A DNA stretch of 64,000 nt, taken from an uncultured Lachnospiraceae bacterium (GTDB lineage Bacteria > Bacillota > Clostridia > Lachnospirales > Lachnospiraceae). Of this stretch, positions 52,322-61,532 are shown piece after piece. The stretch is taken from the NCBI GenBank assembly GCA_947176505.1, contig CAMWQW010000017.1:1-64000 (forward strand), given 5' to 3'. Under the pieces are notes generated by a model, which was not told where the DNA came from, did not search any database, and saw only the letters and a list, made by a program, of their open reading frames with translations. How positions within the stretch are numbered: position 1 is the stretch's first letter; each line of letters opens with the position of its first letter. Made by a program: the position numbers and the translations under genes.

Positions 52322-53938
52322 ATGCATTTCAGAAGTAAGATTTTATGCGAGAAACTTAACCAATATGCAAACATAATAATATATGGAACGGGTTATTTTG
52401 CACAGGAAATATACCCGCAACTCGTAAAATGTAACTTGAAAAATAAGATTCTTTGCTTTACACAGACAAAGGAGACTGGTGAAGCTTCGATAGATGCCAT
52501 ACCGATTATCAGTATTGACAACATTAATTGCGATAAAGCGGAATGCATTGTTCTCATAGCGGTGAGTAAACTATATGCGGATGAAGTAAAACAAACCTTA
52601 TCGAAATATGATTATCCCAATATAATTTCATTGATTGATTATTATATTAGTTATAGTTGGCTGGAAACAGATTATTATTATTTGACTGCATTCGAAGAAT
52701 ATTGTGAATATATAGCAGACTGGCCTGTTAGAACGCAAAAAAGCAATTTGAATATTGATACGGTAATACAGGAGCTTTCAGATAGGGGAAAGAATGTTAC
52801 CGAAAGAACAAATGACAATTTGATAGTATGGATATGTGGTCATTTATCGTCGAGGACAATTAAGATTGCAGGAGCTCTGATAAGAAAAGGATATCGGATC
52901 GTCTTATTAAGTTATTTTGACGGGGCAAATCCATGGAATCTTGATGAATTACAGAAGTTCAATGTACCGATATATCAATGTACATATGTAGCGGAGCTTC
53001 TATATTGGGCTTTACAGTATAATCCGTTGGTCTATTTTTTTGAACCAAGCTGGGGGGACTGCCGTTGGGCAGAGATTATGCTGAAACACAAGGAGCATTT
53101 CGGTAAGGTGGTACTTGCCCTGTATGATGTCATGAATGATGGATATACCGGAAGGACAGAAGAGGAGCTTGCAACAGAAAAATATGCTCTGGAGCATGCG
53201 GATGGAATTGTGTGGAGATGGTTTTCCAAAGAATATTTGGAACAAAAAGGTTTCAGATACCAAGGGAAGTCGATTCAATTTTTGGACTATTGCTATTATG
53301 AAAGCGGGAGTGATGGTTTCGGCGGGTCAGTTAAACCAGAGATTAAAATCTGTTTTGTCAGCGGCTATGGAGACGAATATGTAGAAGACGGATTGCGAGT
53401 GACAGGATATACTGATTGGGCAAGAGTTGGGGAGATATTGGAAAAAATTGGCAACAGAGCTGATTGTGAGTTTCACTTTTATGCCGGAGCATTACAGAAT
53501 AATGAAAATGTGGAACGATGTGAACAATATGCGAAGCAGTATAAGAATTTTAAGTTCTTTTTGGGAATGGAACATGATGAGTTAATAAAAAGACTGAAAG
53601 AATATGATTATGGCTGCGAGATATGGATAAGAGGTAAAGAGCCGCCGAATGATATGCCCATGGGAGATTACTATGGAAGCATATACAATAATAGTGTCAG
53701 GAATGCCTATTTTGATTTTCTATCTGCCGGACTGCCGGTGATTACGACACAGGCTTCCAGAATGAGAGAGTTTCTTGAAGCGGATGATGCTATCATTCAA
53801 ATGACTCTTTCTGATTTGGATGTAGATTATTTGATAGAACATAAACAATACTATAAACAAAAAGTGGCAGAGAAGAGACAAGAGTGGGATATTGGTAACC
53901 AGATTCCAAGACTAATACAGTTTTTTAAAGAAATATGA
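52322..53938 (+). CDS. FGAG module + GT-B-like glycosyltransferase
   Basis: Residues ~1-110 are the repeated module (NIIIYGTGYFAQEIYPQL, CIVLIAVSKLYADEV). Residues ~160-538 look like a GT-B glycosyltransferase: IVWICGHLSSRTIKIAGALIRKGY at the start, a VVLALYDVMND strand, and near the end DFLSAGLPVITTQASRMREFL, the family motif that binds the nucleotide (S/T-x-G-x-P-V). 538 aa, no membrane segment. AGGTGA lies before the ATG. The next gene is a beta-propeller-like protein. Confidence 0.72.
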   Translation: MHFRSKILCEKLNQYANIIIYGTGYFAQEIYPQLVKCNLKNKILCFTQTKETGEASIDAIPIISIDNINCDKAECIVLIAVSKLYADEVKQTLSKYDYPNIISLIDYYISYSWLETDYYYLTAFEEYCEYIADWPVRTQKSNLNIDTVIQELSDRGKNVTERTNDNLIVWICGHLSSRTIKIAGALIRKGYRIVLLSYFDGANPWNLDELQKFNVPIYQCTYVAELLYWALQYNPLVYFFEPSWGDCRWAEIMLKHKEHFGKVVLALYDVMNDGYTGRTEEELATEKYALEHADGIVWRWFSKEYLEQKGFRYQGKSIQFLDYCYYESGSDGFGGSVKPEIKICFVSGYGDEYVEDGLRVTGYTDWARVGEILEKIGNRADCEFHFYAGALQNNENVERCEQYAKQYKNFKFFLGMEHDELIKRLKEYDYGCEIWIRGKEPPNDMPMGDYYGSIYNNSVRNAYFDFLSAGLPVITTQASRMREFLEADDAIIQMTLSDLDVDYLIEHKQYYKQKVAEKRQEWDIGNQIPRLIQFFKEI

Positions 53939-53957
53939 TGCATTTTGGAGGAAAGAT

Positions 53958-55157
53958 ATGATATTTCCAATGAGTGATAATTGGTGGATAGAAAGGGATA
54001 AGGCTTACTTTTGCGGAACGAGGCTTTCAGCGCTTTTTTGCGTGGATATGGAAAGCTTGCAATGTGAGCTGGTGGCATGGCTGCCGGAGAGTGATACGGT
54101 TGATTTCTTTGTACATCCTTACTGTATAAAGTATAAAGAATCTATTATCTGTCTGCCGGGGACGGGCAAGGAGATTTGGAATTACGATATCAGGAAGGCA
54201 GCTTGGGAGAAAACAGAGATAGATAATGAAGGACAGCTTATTCTATCTATGGCATCATACAGACAGACAGATGGCAGAATATGGTTGCTAGAGTATGATA
54301 CCGGGAAAATATTGCAGGTGGATTTAGATGAGAGAATCGTGGAGAAAGAGTATCATCTTCCACGGGATGGAAAAGAGGTATATTACGGAGAGTATGTTCT
54401 TGTACATAATAAATTGTATACAACTGTAGGAAACAGAGTATATTGCATTGATACGAAGAGCGAAGACATTACAATATATGAGATCCCTGATGTTAAAGCG
54501 GGATTGTATACGATTTGTTATGATGGCGCCAATTTCTGGCTGGGAGGTTACTGCAAAGAGATTTATATCTGGAATCCGAAACAGGGACTTGTAAGGGCAC
54601 TTACGGAATTTCCGGAGAGATTCGGTGTTTACCATTTTCCCGGAGTGCCAGACATAGATTATAGTGTTTTTTCCCATACGACAGAGGAGAATCCCTTTTT
54701 CGGATATTCCCTTTTTCTCGGGAAACATATATGGTTACTTCCGACCCAGTCAAATGGAGTTATCTATATTGACAAGGAAACTTATGAGATTCGTTTCTTA
54801 GAAATTGAAGATGAACAGGAGACTCAAGAAAGCTTAGAAAGAGATTATGCTAACAAATTCTTGTTTGAATATATCCGCGAGGACAGATATATAGGTATTT
54901 ATTCCATACTAAATGAAAGAGTTTTTGAAATAGATACAGTTGCATTATGTGTAAACCATAGGGAATATGAACTGGGTGGCAAAACAATTCTGACATTAGG
55001 GGAGACTTTTGAGCAGTATGATGGCAGAAAGGTATTCGGAGAGAAAGCGGGTCAAGAACAAATTTATTTCAATGCATTGCTAAAAGCGAATAATGTGGCA
55101 GACAATACAACGATACAGAACATAGGCGAACAAATTTATCATACGTTGAATAAGTAA
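53958..55157 (+). CDS. Beta-propeller-like protein, paralogue of 12059-13270
   Basis: 399 aa with at least six repeated beta-blade-like blocks (AYFCGTRLSALFCVDMES, GRIWLLEYDTGKILQVDLD, NKLYTTVGNRVYCID, ANFWLGGYCKEIYIWNP, HIWLLPTQSNGVIYID). Very similar layout to the protein at 12059, including the helical C-terminal tail. No signal peptide. GGAGG (53948-53952) fits the ATG. Function unknown; a binding or scaffold role among glycosyltransferases is possible. Confidence 0.7.
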   Translation: MIFPMSDNWWIERDKAYFCGTRLSALFCVDMESLQCELVAWLPESDTVDFFVHPYCIKYKESIICLPGTGKEIWNYDIRKAAWEKTEIDNEGQLILSMASYRQTDGRIWLLEYDTGKILQVDLDERIVEKEYHLPRDGKEVYYGEYVLVHNKLYTTVGNRVYCIDTKSEDITIYEIPDVKAGLYTICYDGANFWLGGYCKEIYIWNPKQGLVRALTEFPERFGVYHFPGVPDIDYSVFSHTTEENPFFGYSLFLGKHIWLLPTQSNGVIYIDKETYEIRFLEIEDEQETQESLERDYANKFLFEYIREDRYIGIYSILNERVFEIDTVALCVNHREYELGGKTILTLGETFEQYDGRKVFGEKAGQEQIYFNALLKANNVADNTTIQNIGEQIYHTLNK

Positions 55158-55171
55158 CAAGGGAAAATCAT

Positions 55172-57088
55172 ATGTGCGGCATAGCGGGTATCATCAAGAA
55201 AAAGAATGGTAAAGTAAATAGAGAAGAGATACAGATGATGAATCATGTCATGGCGCATCGAGGACCGGATGCGGAAGGCATTTATATAGATGATACTGTC
55301 GGTTTCGGGCACCGCAGGCTGTCTATCGTAGATTTGTCAGAAAGTGGCAACCAGCCTATGTTCAGCCATGATAGGAAGTATATGCTGGTCTTTAATGGGG
55401 AGATTTACAATTATATAGAATTAAAAGAGCATCTTAAGAAAAAAGGCGCCAAATTTGTGACAGAAACAGATACGGAAGTCATTATGGAAGCTTATCGTTT
55501 CTGGGGAATGGATTGTACGAAAAAGTTTAACGGCATGTGGAGTTTTGCATTATATGATACTGTGAAGCGGGAGGTGTTCTTTTCGCGAGACCGCTTCGGA
55601 GTAAAGCCCCTATATATCTATGAATCGGAAGACGAGCTTGTATTTGCTTCCGAGATTAAATGTATTACGGCAATCAGACCGGAACAAAAAAGAGCGAATA
55701 TTACACAGATTGCCAGATATCTTGCAGGTTATCAGGAAGATATGGATGAACATACTTTTTATACAAATATTCAGAACTTCCTTCCGAGCCATAGTATGCT
55801 CTATGATCTTGATACAGATACTGGGGAATATCAACAATATTGGGAGATTAATGTTCCGAAATTTAGGAAGAAGTGGAAATGTGACAATCCTTATCCAAAG
55901 TTTTTGGAATTATTAGAAGATTCCATTAGAATACGTCTGCGTGCGGATGTGAAAGTAGGGGCAAGTTTATCGGGTGGATTAGACTCCAGTACCATCGTAG
56001 GAATCTTATCGAAAAAATTTCGTGCCAAGATACATACATTTTCTTCTATTTATAAAGATAAAAGCTGTAATGAGAAAGAATACATTGATTGTATGAATCA
56101 ATATGCCGATACGATACCGCATTATATCTATCCGGACCGGTCAGACAATATTGTACAGGATATGCAGAATATGCTCTATTATCATGACGGACCGTGCTTT
56201 AGTGCAAGTCCCTATAGTGGCTATTGCGTGTATAGAGGAGTAGGGGAGCATGTAAAAGTTATGCTGGATGGACAGGGAGCAGACGAGTTGTTCGGAGGAT
56301 ATCTCTTTTTTTATAGAGCAAAGTTAAAAGAGGTGCTAAGGCAGAATAGCCGGATAGCGAAATTAAGAGCAGTTATATTGATTGCATCTATATGGAAAGT
56401 ATACCCGGATATTGCAAGAAACTTAGCAACCGAACTATTGAGAGAAACGCCCATGGACAAAAAATGGCGGCAATTAAAAAAGAAGATGAGAAGAAGGGAA
56501 CAGGCACAGCAGCATACAAGATTAAAATACCGAAAGAAATTTGCAGAAATTGATTTGAAAATAGGAGCACAGGACAATTACTCTATCATAAATGAGTTGG
56601 ATAAGGAGCTTAATCTACAGTTACAATATAGGCTGCTTCCAAGAATCTTGCATGATGTGGACCGTAACAGTATGGCGAGGTCTTTAGAAGTAAGGCTCCC
56701 TTTTCTGGATTATAGATTAGTGGAGTTTTCCTATACATTATCGGACGAAGATAAGATACGTGGCAGTTACACAAAATATATTATGAGAAAAAGCTGCAAA
56801 AAGTATTTGCCAGAAAAGGTGCGTAACAGAAGAAATAAAATGGGCTTTCCGGCACCGTTTGATAAATGGCTGAGAGACGAACGGTTTCGAGATGAAATAA
56901 AGAAATATTTGGATGCGTTTAAATATAGGAATATAGTGGATAGTTTTTCCTTAGAACGATGTTATCAGGCGCATTTGTCAGGTAAGGAAAACTGGGAGGA
57001 GCAGCTCTTTCGTTTTATGATGTTGGAAATGTGGCTGCAAACAGAAATTGATACAGAACATAAAAAATGGGTTTATGAAGCCGGATAG
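55172..57088 (+). CDS. asnB: Asparagine synthetase (glutamine-hydrolysing)
   Basis: 638 aa. The N-terminal Cys2 nucleophile (MCGIAGI), HRGPDAEGIY and GHRRLSIVDLS define the glutaminase half; SLSGGLDSSTIVGIL is the ATP-pyrophosphatase loop of the synthetase half, and SMARSLEVRLPFLDYRLVEF follows. In glycan loci AsnB-like enzymes often amidate a sugar acid or peptide rather than free aspartate, so the substrate is inferred, not shown. If the keto-acid sugar made at 8-10 kb or a uronic acid is amidated, this would be the enzyme. The following GT2 gene starts 9 bases later. Confidence 0.9.
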   Translation: MCGIAGIIKKKNGKVNREEIQMMNHVMAHRGPDAEGIYIDDTVGFGHRRLSIVDLSESGNQPMFSHDRKYMLVFNGEIYNYIELKEHLKKKGAKFVTETDTEVIMEAYRFWGMDCTKKFNGMWSFALYDTVKREVFFSRDRFGVKPLYIYESEDELVFASEIKCITAIRPEQKRANITQIARYLAGYQEDMDEHTFYTNIQNFLPSHSMLYDLDTDTGEYQQYWEINVPKFRKKWKCDNPYPKFLELLEDSIRIRLRADVKVGASLSGGLDSSTIVGILSKKFRAKIHTFSSIYKDKSCNEKEYIDCMNQYADTIPHYIYPDRSDNIVQDMQNMLYYHDGPCFSASPYSGYCVYRGVGEHVKVMLDGQGADELFGGYLFFYRAKLKEVLRQNSRIAKLRAVILIASIWKVYPDIARNLATELLRETPMDKKWRQLKKKMRRREQAQQHTRLKYRKKFAEIDLKIGAQDNYSIINELDKELNLQLQYRLLPRILHDVDRNSMARSLEVRLPFLDYRLVEFSYTLSDEDKIRGSYTKYIMRKSCKKYLPEKVRNRRNKMGFPAPFDKWLRDERFRDEIKKYLDAFKYRNIVDSFSLERCYQAHLSGKENWEEQLFRFMMLEMWLQTEIDTEHKKWVYEAG

Positions 57089-57096
57089 GAGAACGA

Positions 57097-58065
57097 ATGT
57101 CTGTTATATCGATTGTAATGCCTATATATAATACAGAAAAGTATTTGGAAGAAACAATGACATGTATTACGGAACAAACAATGCGTGACATTGAAATTAT
57201 TTGTATTAATGATGCGTCTACGGATAACTCTTTGCAAATTCTTGAAAACTTGGCAGATAAAGACCATCGGATTAAAATCATTAATAATAGCAGCAATCAG
57301 GGAGCGGCAGCCGCCAGAAATATAGGACTTGGCAAAGCGCAGGGCAAATACATTTGTTTTCTGGATGCGGATGATATATTTGAAAAAGATATGATTGAAA
57401 AGGAGTATGATGCGATTTGCAGGTATGATGCAGATATAGCCGTCGTACATTCTGCGCATTTCAAAGAAGATCCTCGGGAGTGGAACGCATGGGAATTTCC
57501 ATGGGAAGAACAATGTGTATCTATGGAGAACAACAATACCGGACAAAACCTGATATGTGCTTGGGAAGTGGCGCCTTGGAATAAAATGTACACAAAACAA
57601 TTCCTTGAACGGTATCATCTGACATATCAGAACCTGAAATCATCCAATGATGTTTATTTGGGTGTAATGGCAGTGTTGTTAGCAGATAATATTGTCTTAG
57701 TCGGAAGCGACAGACCACTGGTATTATATAGGACAGGGATTGAAACACAAATTTCGTCTAAGCTCATACCGATGAATACATACCTTGCGTTTGAGGCGAT
57801 ACATGATTCCATGATAAAGTGGAATATATGGGACAAGTACTTTGAATCCTTTTTTTCTTTCTTTTATTATGGAATGCGAGGACAGCATAAGAGCTGTAGG
57901 AATGAGGCAGAGAACCGACGGGCCTATGAATATATTGCGCAGGAAGGACTGAGAAAATTAGGATTTTTTGGGATATCTAAAGAGGAGTTTAGAAATAAAC
58001 GTTTGTATGATGGAATATGGAACTATTCAAGCCGCTCATATGACAGCGGCTGGTTTTTGACATAG
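57097..58065 (+). CDS. GT2 glycosyltransferase
   Basis: GT-A fold: SIVMPIYNTEKYLEETM at the start, IICINDASTDNS, GAAAARNIGLGKAQG and FLDADDIFEKDM with the DxD metal motif; 322 aa. No membrane helix. Donor and acceptor unknown. GGAG (57088-57091 area) precedes the ATG at a short distance. Its 3' end contains the hairpin at 58030-58058. Confidence 0.88.
   Translation: MSVISIVMPIYNTEKYLEETMTCITEQTMRDIEIICINDASTDNSLQILENLADKDHRIKIINNSSNQGAAAARNIGLGKAQGKYICFLDADDIFEKDMIEKEYDAICRYDADIAVVHSAHFKEDPREWNAWEFPWEEQCVSMENNNTGQNLICAWEVAPWNKMYTKQFLERYHLTYQNLKSSNDVYLGVMAVLLADNIVLVGSDRPLVLYRTGIETQISSKLIPMNTYLAFEAIHDSMIKWNIWDKYFESFFSFFYYGMRGQHKSCRNEAENRRAYEYIAQEGLRKLGFFGISKEEFRNKRLYDGIWNYSSRSYDSGWFLT
58030..58058 (+). 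terminator. Hairpin with T-run at the end of the GT2 gene
   Basis: AGCCGCT (58030-58036) pairs with AGCGGCT (58045-58051), loop of 8, then GG and five T (58054-58058). It lies inside the last codons of the gene, just before the next gene, so it could act as a weak or partial terminator. Confidence 0.35.
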
Positions 58066-58074
58066 GAGGTGTCT

Positions 58075-59208
58075 ATGAAAGTACTATATATATCCCATGA
58101 TGCAAGGCTCTATGGCGCTCCCAAATCTTTATTGGAATTTGTTAGGGGTATGAAAAAAAAAGGAATAGATCCGGTTGTTATTATACCTTCCAAAGGCGAC
58201 CTGCAAATTGAATTGGATAAGAGTAAAATTGCAAATGTGATCATACCTTATTATAGCTGTGTATATCTTGGGGAGTATCACGCCGGCGATTATGTGAAGT
58301 ATGTTTGGACGAACTTTAAAGCGGTCATGCGCATTAGGAAGTTGATAAAAAAGGAACGAATAGAACTTGTTCATACCAATACTTTGGCGGTCAGCGTAGG
58401 AGCAGTTGCAGCGTATCTATTGAAAATCCCCCATGTATGGCATTTCAGGGAATACCTAAAAGAAGATTTCGATTTTAAAAGACTGAATGCGGAAATGATT
58501 TATAAGTTGGTGCAAAAGAGCAAATGTTGTATTGCCATTGCGGAGGGCATTGAGAGAAAATATCACAAAGAATATGGGATTAAACCTGTACGATTATATG
58601 ATGGCATTGAATGCAGCTTGTATGAGTATCCGGTCAATTTTGAAGAGAATGTCAAAGAAAAGCCGGAATTGCTTTTAGCCGGAGCCATATCCGAAGGAAA
58701 GGGGCAGTGGGATGCCGTTCGAGCGGTTGAGATACTGGTGAATAGAGGGGTTGAGGTTCACCTTAGCATAGTAGGCAATGGGGATCCTGCATTGATGAAA
58801 GCGCTCAAAAGGTATGTGAGGAGGAAGGGTTTAACGGAATATATTATATTTCGACCTTTTACAAGGAGTCTGCAGAAATTGAGGGTTCATAGTACGATTG
58901 TATTGGTGTGTTCTAGGATGGAAGCATTTGGAAGAGTTACGGCTGAGGCGATGCTTTCAGGGAAAATTGTTATAGGAACAGATACCGGAGGTACTGTGGA
59001 GCTTATTGGGAAGAATGAGGAAAGAGGATATCTGTATCGATATAATCATCCGGATGAGCTTGCAAAAAAGATAGAATATGTTCTGTTAAACAGGCAGGAA
59101 GTGATAAAAAAGGAGAAAAAAGCACAGCTGTTTATAAAGAATCTGACAGATATGGATTATTATACAGATAGGATGTTGCAAATATATAAGAAAGCGGTAA
59201 TAAAGTAA
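58075..59208 (+). CDS. GT4 glycosyltransferase
   Basis: 378 aa GT-B enzyme. N-terminal VLYISHDARLYGAPKSLLEF (glycine-rich acceptor loop), VHTNTLAVSVGAVAAYL; C-terminal LLLAGAISEGKGQWDAV and the retaining GT4 motif EAFGRVTAEAMLSGKIVIG, with the Glu-x7-Glu pair. ATG 58075 is preferred because AGGAGG (58064-58069) lies 5 bases upstream; GTG 58069 overlaps that site. No membrane helix. Donor unknown. Confidence 0.87.
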   Translation: MKVLYISHDARLYGAPKSLLEFVRGMKKKGIDPVVIIPSKGDLQIELDKSKIANVIIPYYSCVYLGEYHAGDYVKYVWTNFKAVMRIRKLIKKERIELVHTNTLAVSVGAVAAYLLKIPHVWHFREYLKEDFDFKRLNAEMIYKLVQKSKCCIAIAEGIERKYHKEYGIKPVRLYDGIECSLYEYPVNFEENVKEKPELLLAGAISEGKGQWDAVRAVEILVNRGVEVHLSIVGNGDPALMKALKRYVRRKGLTEYIIFRPFTRSLQKLRVHSTIVLVCSRMEAFGRVTAEAMLSGKIVIGTDTGGTVELIGKNEERGYLYRYNHPDELAKKIEYVLLNRQEVIKKEKKAQLFIKNLTDMDYYTDRMLQIYKKAVIK

Positions 59209-59239
59209 TTGGGGAACAGGAGGTTTGGCTATACCACAT

Positions 59240-60379
59240 ATGAATCAGATACATGAAATGAAAAGTCTGCAAGGCTGCCTTGAAAAAAAAGAAAAATATT
59301 CTATTATTATCTGGGGCGCAGGAGACATTGCAAGAGAAACATTAAAATATAAAAGCGATACCGTAGAAGTATTGGGATTTCTGGATAATAACCCCGATAT
59401 AAAGGAGTTTGAAGGACTTCGGGCTCTGGAAAAAAGCATAGTATATAATGGTGACTATGATTTTATAGTAATTTGTTCCCGCTCGCATGAGGAAATATAT
59501 CATCAATTGCTGGGGATGGGGGTGCAATGCGAAAAAATATTAATCAATCCTATACATAAGGCACAGATTTACTTTATTTACCAGTCGGATTTCTTCGCAA
59601 GGAAATGGAATACTTTAGCAGAGCGTCGCAAGATAGATGTATATATTTCAGGAATTTCTTATCATAATGATGGAATTAAAGATTCTGTTTTTGCAGCCCA
59701 AATAGGCAAAGAGGCATTTAATATTGCTAATCGGGGGCAGGATATATTCTACGATTATCAAATTGCAAAACTGTTAGATAATGAGAAACTACTACAAGAA
59801 ACAACTCATTATATAATAGGATTATGCTACTATAGTTTTGATTATGATTTGTCAAAAACAGGAAACGGATGGGAAATTATAAGGTATTACCCATATATTA
59901 TGGAGCCGCATAATTTGATATTAGCTGATGCCTTTGAAGCCTTTGTCCATGACACCAAAGAATATATGGAGAAGAATGAAATATATTATCGCTTGTTTGA
60001 TAAAAATCCGGTTCATGTTGTCAGTGATGAGCAGGGGCAGAAAGAGGCAAGAATGGATTTTAAAAAGAATAATCCCCTTACAGTCTGGGAAAATAAAGTA
60101 ATCCTCAAACAGTTTTTATCATTTCTGATGGACAAGTCAATCAAACCGATTATTGTTATTATGCCGGCGATTGAGGGATATGTCAAAGGATGTCCGCAAG
60201 CGATGAAGCAAAGATTTTATGCTTCGCTGAGAGAATGTACGGAGGGTTTGGACATACAGGTGCTTGATTATTTTGGGAAATATTACACAGATGTATCGGA
60301 CTATTACCATGTATCACATTTTAACCGGCAGGGTGCAGGAAAGTTTACGGAGAAGCTTATACAAGACATTATTTGGTGA
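59240..60379 (+). CDS. FGAG module + SGNH-hydrolase-like domain
   Basis: Residues ~15-110 are the repeated module (YSIIIWGAGDIARETL, VLGFLDNNPD, FIVICSRSHEEIY). The rest resembles an SGNH/GDSL-type fold as in DltD or sugar O-acetyltransferases: VYISGISYHNDGI (block I position, Ser near residue 140) and a late DVSDYYHVSHFNRQGAGKF with the D-x2-H pattern. Such proteins add or remove O-acyl groups. The start is uncertain: AGGAGG (59218-59223) fits neither TTG 59225 (too close) nor ATG 59240 (16 bases); a rare AUA start at 59231 would have ideal spacing. Confidence 0.6.
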   Translation: MNQIHEMKSLQGCLEKKEKYSIIIWGAGDIARETLKYKSDTVEVLGFLDNNPDIKEFEGLRALEKSIVYNGDYDFIVICSRSHEEIYHQLLGMGVQCEKILINPIHKAQIYFIYQSDFFARKWNTLAERRKIDVYISGISYHNDGIKDSVFAAQIGKEAFNIANRGQDIFYDYQIAKLLDNEKLLQETTHYIIGLCYYSFDYDLSKTGNGWEIIRYYPYIMEPHNLILADAFEAFVHDTKEYMEKNEIYYRLFDKNPVHVVSDEQGQKEARMDFKKNNPLTVWENKVILKQFLSFLMDKSIKPIIVIMPAIEGYVKGCPQAMKQRFYASLRECTEGLDIQVLDYFGKYYTDVSDYYHVSHFNRQGAGKFTEKLIQDIIW

Positions 60380-60400
60380 AACAGAGATAAAAGAGGAAAA

Positions 60401-61513
60401 ATGATGAAGCCTAAAATCATAACGTTTTATTTACCGCAATTTCATACAACTCCTGAGAATGATAAGTGGTGGGGAAAGGGATTTACTGATTGGGTAAGTG
60501 CGAGGAATGCGGAGAAGCTTTTTCCAAGACACTACCAGCCCAGATTACCGGCGCATGATCATTATTATAATTTATTAGATAAGGAGACGATGTGCCGACA
60601 GGCGAGATTGGCTAAAAAAGCAGGTATTTATGGCTTCTGTATCTATCACTATTGGTTCGGAAATGATAAGCAGCTTTTGGAAAAACCGGCGGAGAACCTT
60701 CTGGAATGGGAAGATATTGATATCAATTATTGTTTTTCTTGGGCGAATGAGTCGTGGGTCCGTTCATGGAGTAAGTTTGATGGAAATGCGTGGATGGCAA
60801 CAGAGGATAAGGCGGAAGAAGAACTAAATCAGGGAATACTGGTGCAGCAGGAATATGGAGATGAAAGGGAATGGAAAAAGCATTTTGATTATTTGTTACC
60901 CTTTTTTCGTGATAAGAGATATATTAAGAAAGATGATAAACCGGTTTTTGTGATTTATAAACCTGAAAATATAAAACGTATAAGGCTGATAGTTCAATAT
61001 TGGAATTTGTTAGCAAGGGAGCAAGGATTTCCCGGTATTTATTTTATAGGAACGAATGATTCGAGGTGGAAAAAGGACGGACTGAATGCGGAATTACTTT
61101 ACGAACCGCAATTTACCTTTGGAGATAGACCTTCAGTTGTAATGATGAAAATGCAGAAAGTATTGAAAAGGAATAATATTCATTTTCTTCAGCTTTATTC
61201 TTATGACAAGTTCTGGAAGAAAATACTAAATAGAAAAGTTAAAGAAAAAACATATTATGGCGGATTTGTAGATTATGATGATACACCGAGAAAGGGAGTT
61301 GACGGAATTGTCATAAATGGAATGACACCTTATAAATTCGGCAAATATTTTAGGCAGTTATATAATAAGGCGGCGGACAGAGGAGACGAATATGTATTTC
61401 TGACAGCATGGAATGAATGGGGAGAAGGTGCATATCTGGAACCGGATCAAAGGTATGGGATGAGATGCTTATGGGAACTTGGACAAATCGTAAAGGAGAA
61501 TAGGCACACTTAG
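60401..61513 (+). CDS. WbsX-like / GH99-like glycan enzyme, copy 1
   Basis: 370 aa. The family (WbsX, GH99-like) is recognised by IITFYLPQFHTTPENDKWWGKG (in two parts near the start), YGFCIYHYWFGNDKQLLEKP, FSWANESWVRSW and TAWNEWGEGAYLEPD at the end. WbsX proteins occur in O-antigen and capsule loci and are treated as glycosyltransferase-like, while GH99 enzymes are endo-mannosidases; the role here is not settled. GAGGAAAA precedes the ATG. A paralogue follows directly. Confidence 0.83.
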   Translation: MMKPKIITFYLPQFHTTPENDKWWGKGFTDWVSARNAEKLFPRHYQPRLPAHDHYYNLLDKETMCRQARLAKKAGIYGFCIYHYWFGNDKQLLEKPAENLLEWEDIDINYCFSWANESWVRSWSKFDGNAWMATEDKAEEELNQGILVQQEYGDEREWKKHFDYLLPFFRDKRYIKKDDKPVFVIYKPENIKRIRLIVQYWNLLAREQGFPGIYFIGTNDSRWKKDGLNAELLYEPQFTFGDRPSVVMMKMQKVLKRNNIHFLQLYSYDKFWKKILNRKVKEKTYYGGFVDYDDTPRKGVDGIVINGMTPYKFGKYFRQLYNKAADRGDEYVFLTAWNEWGEGAYLEPDQRYGMRCLWELGQIVKENRHT

Positions 61514-61532
61514 GGCAGAAAGAGAGAAAGAG

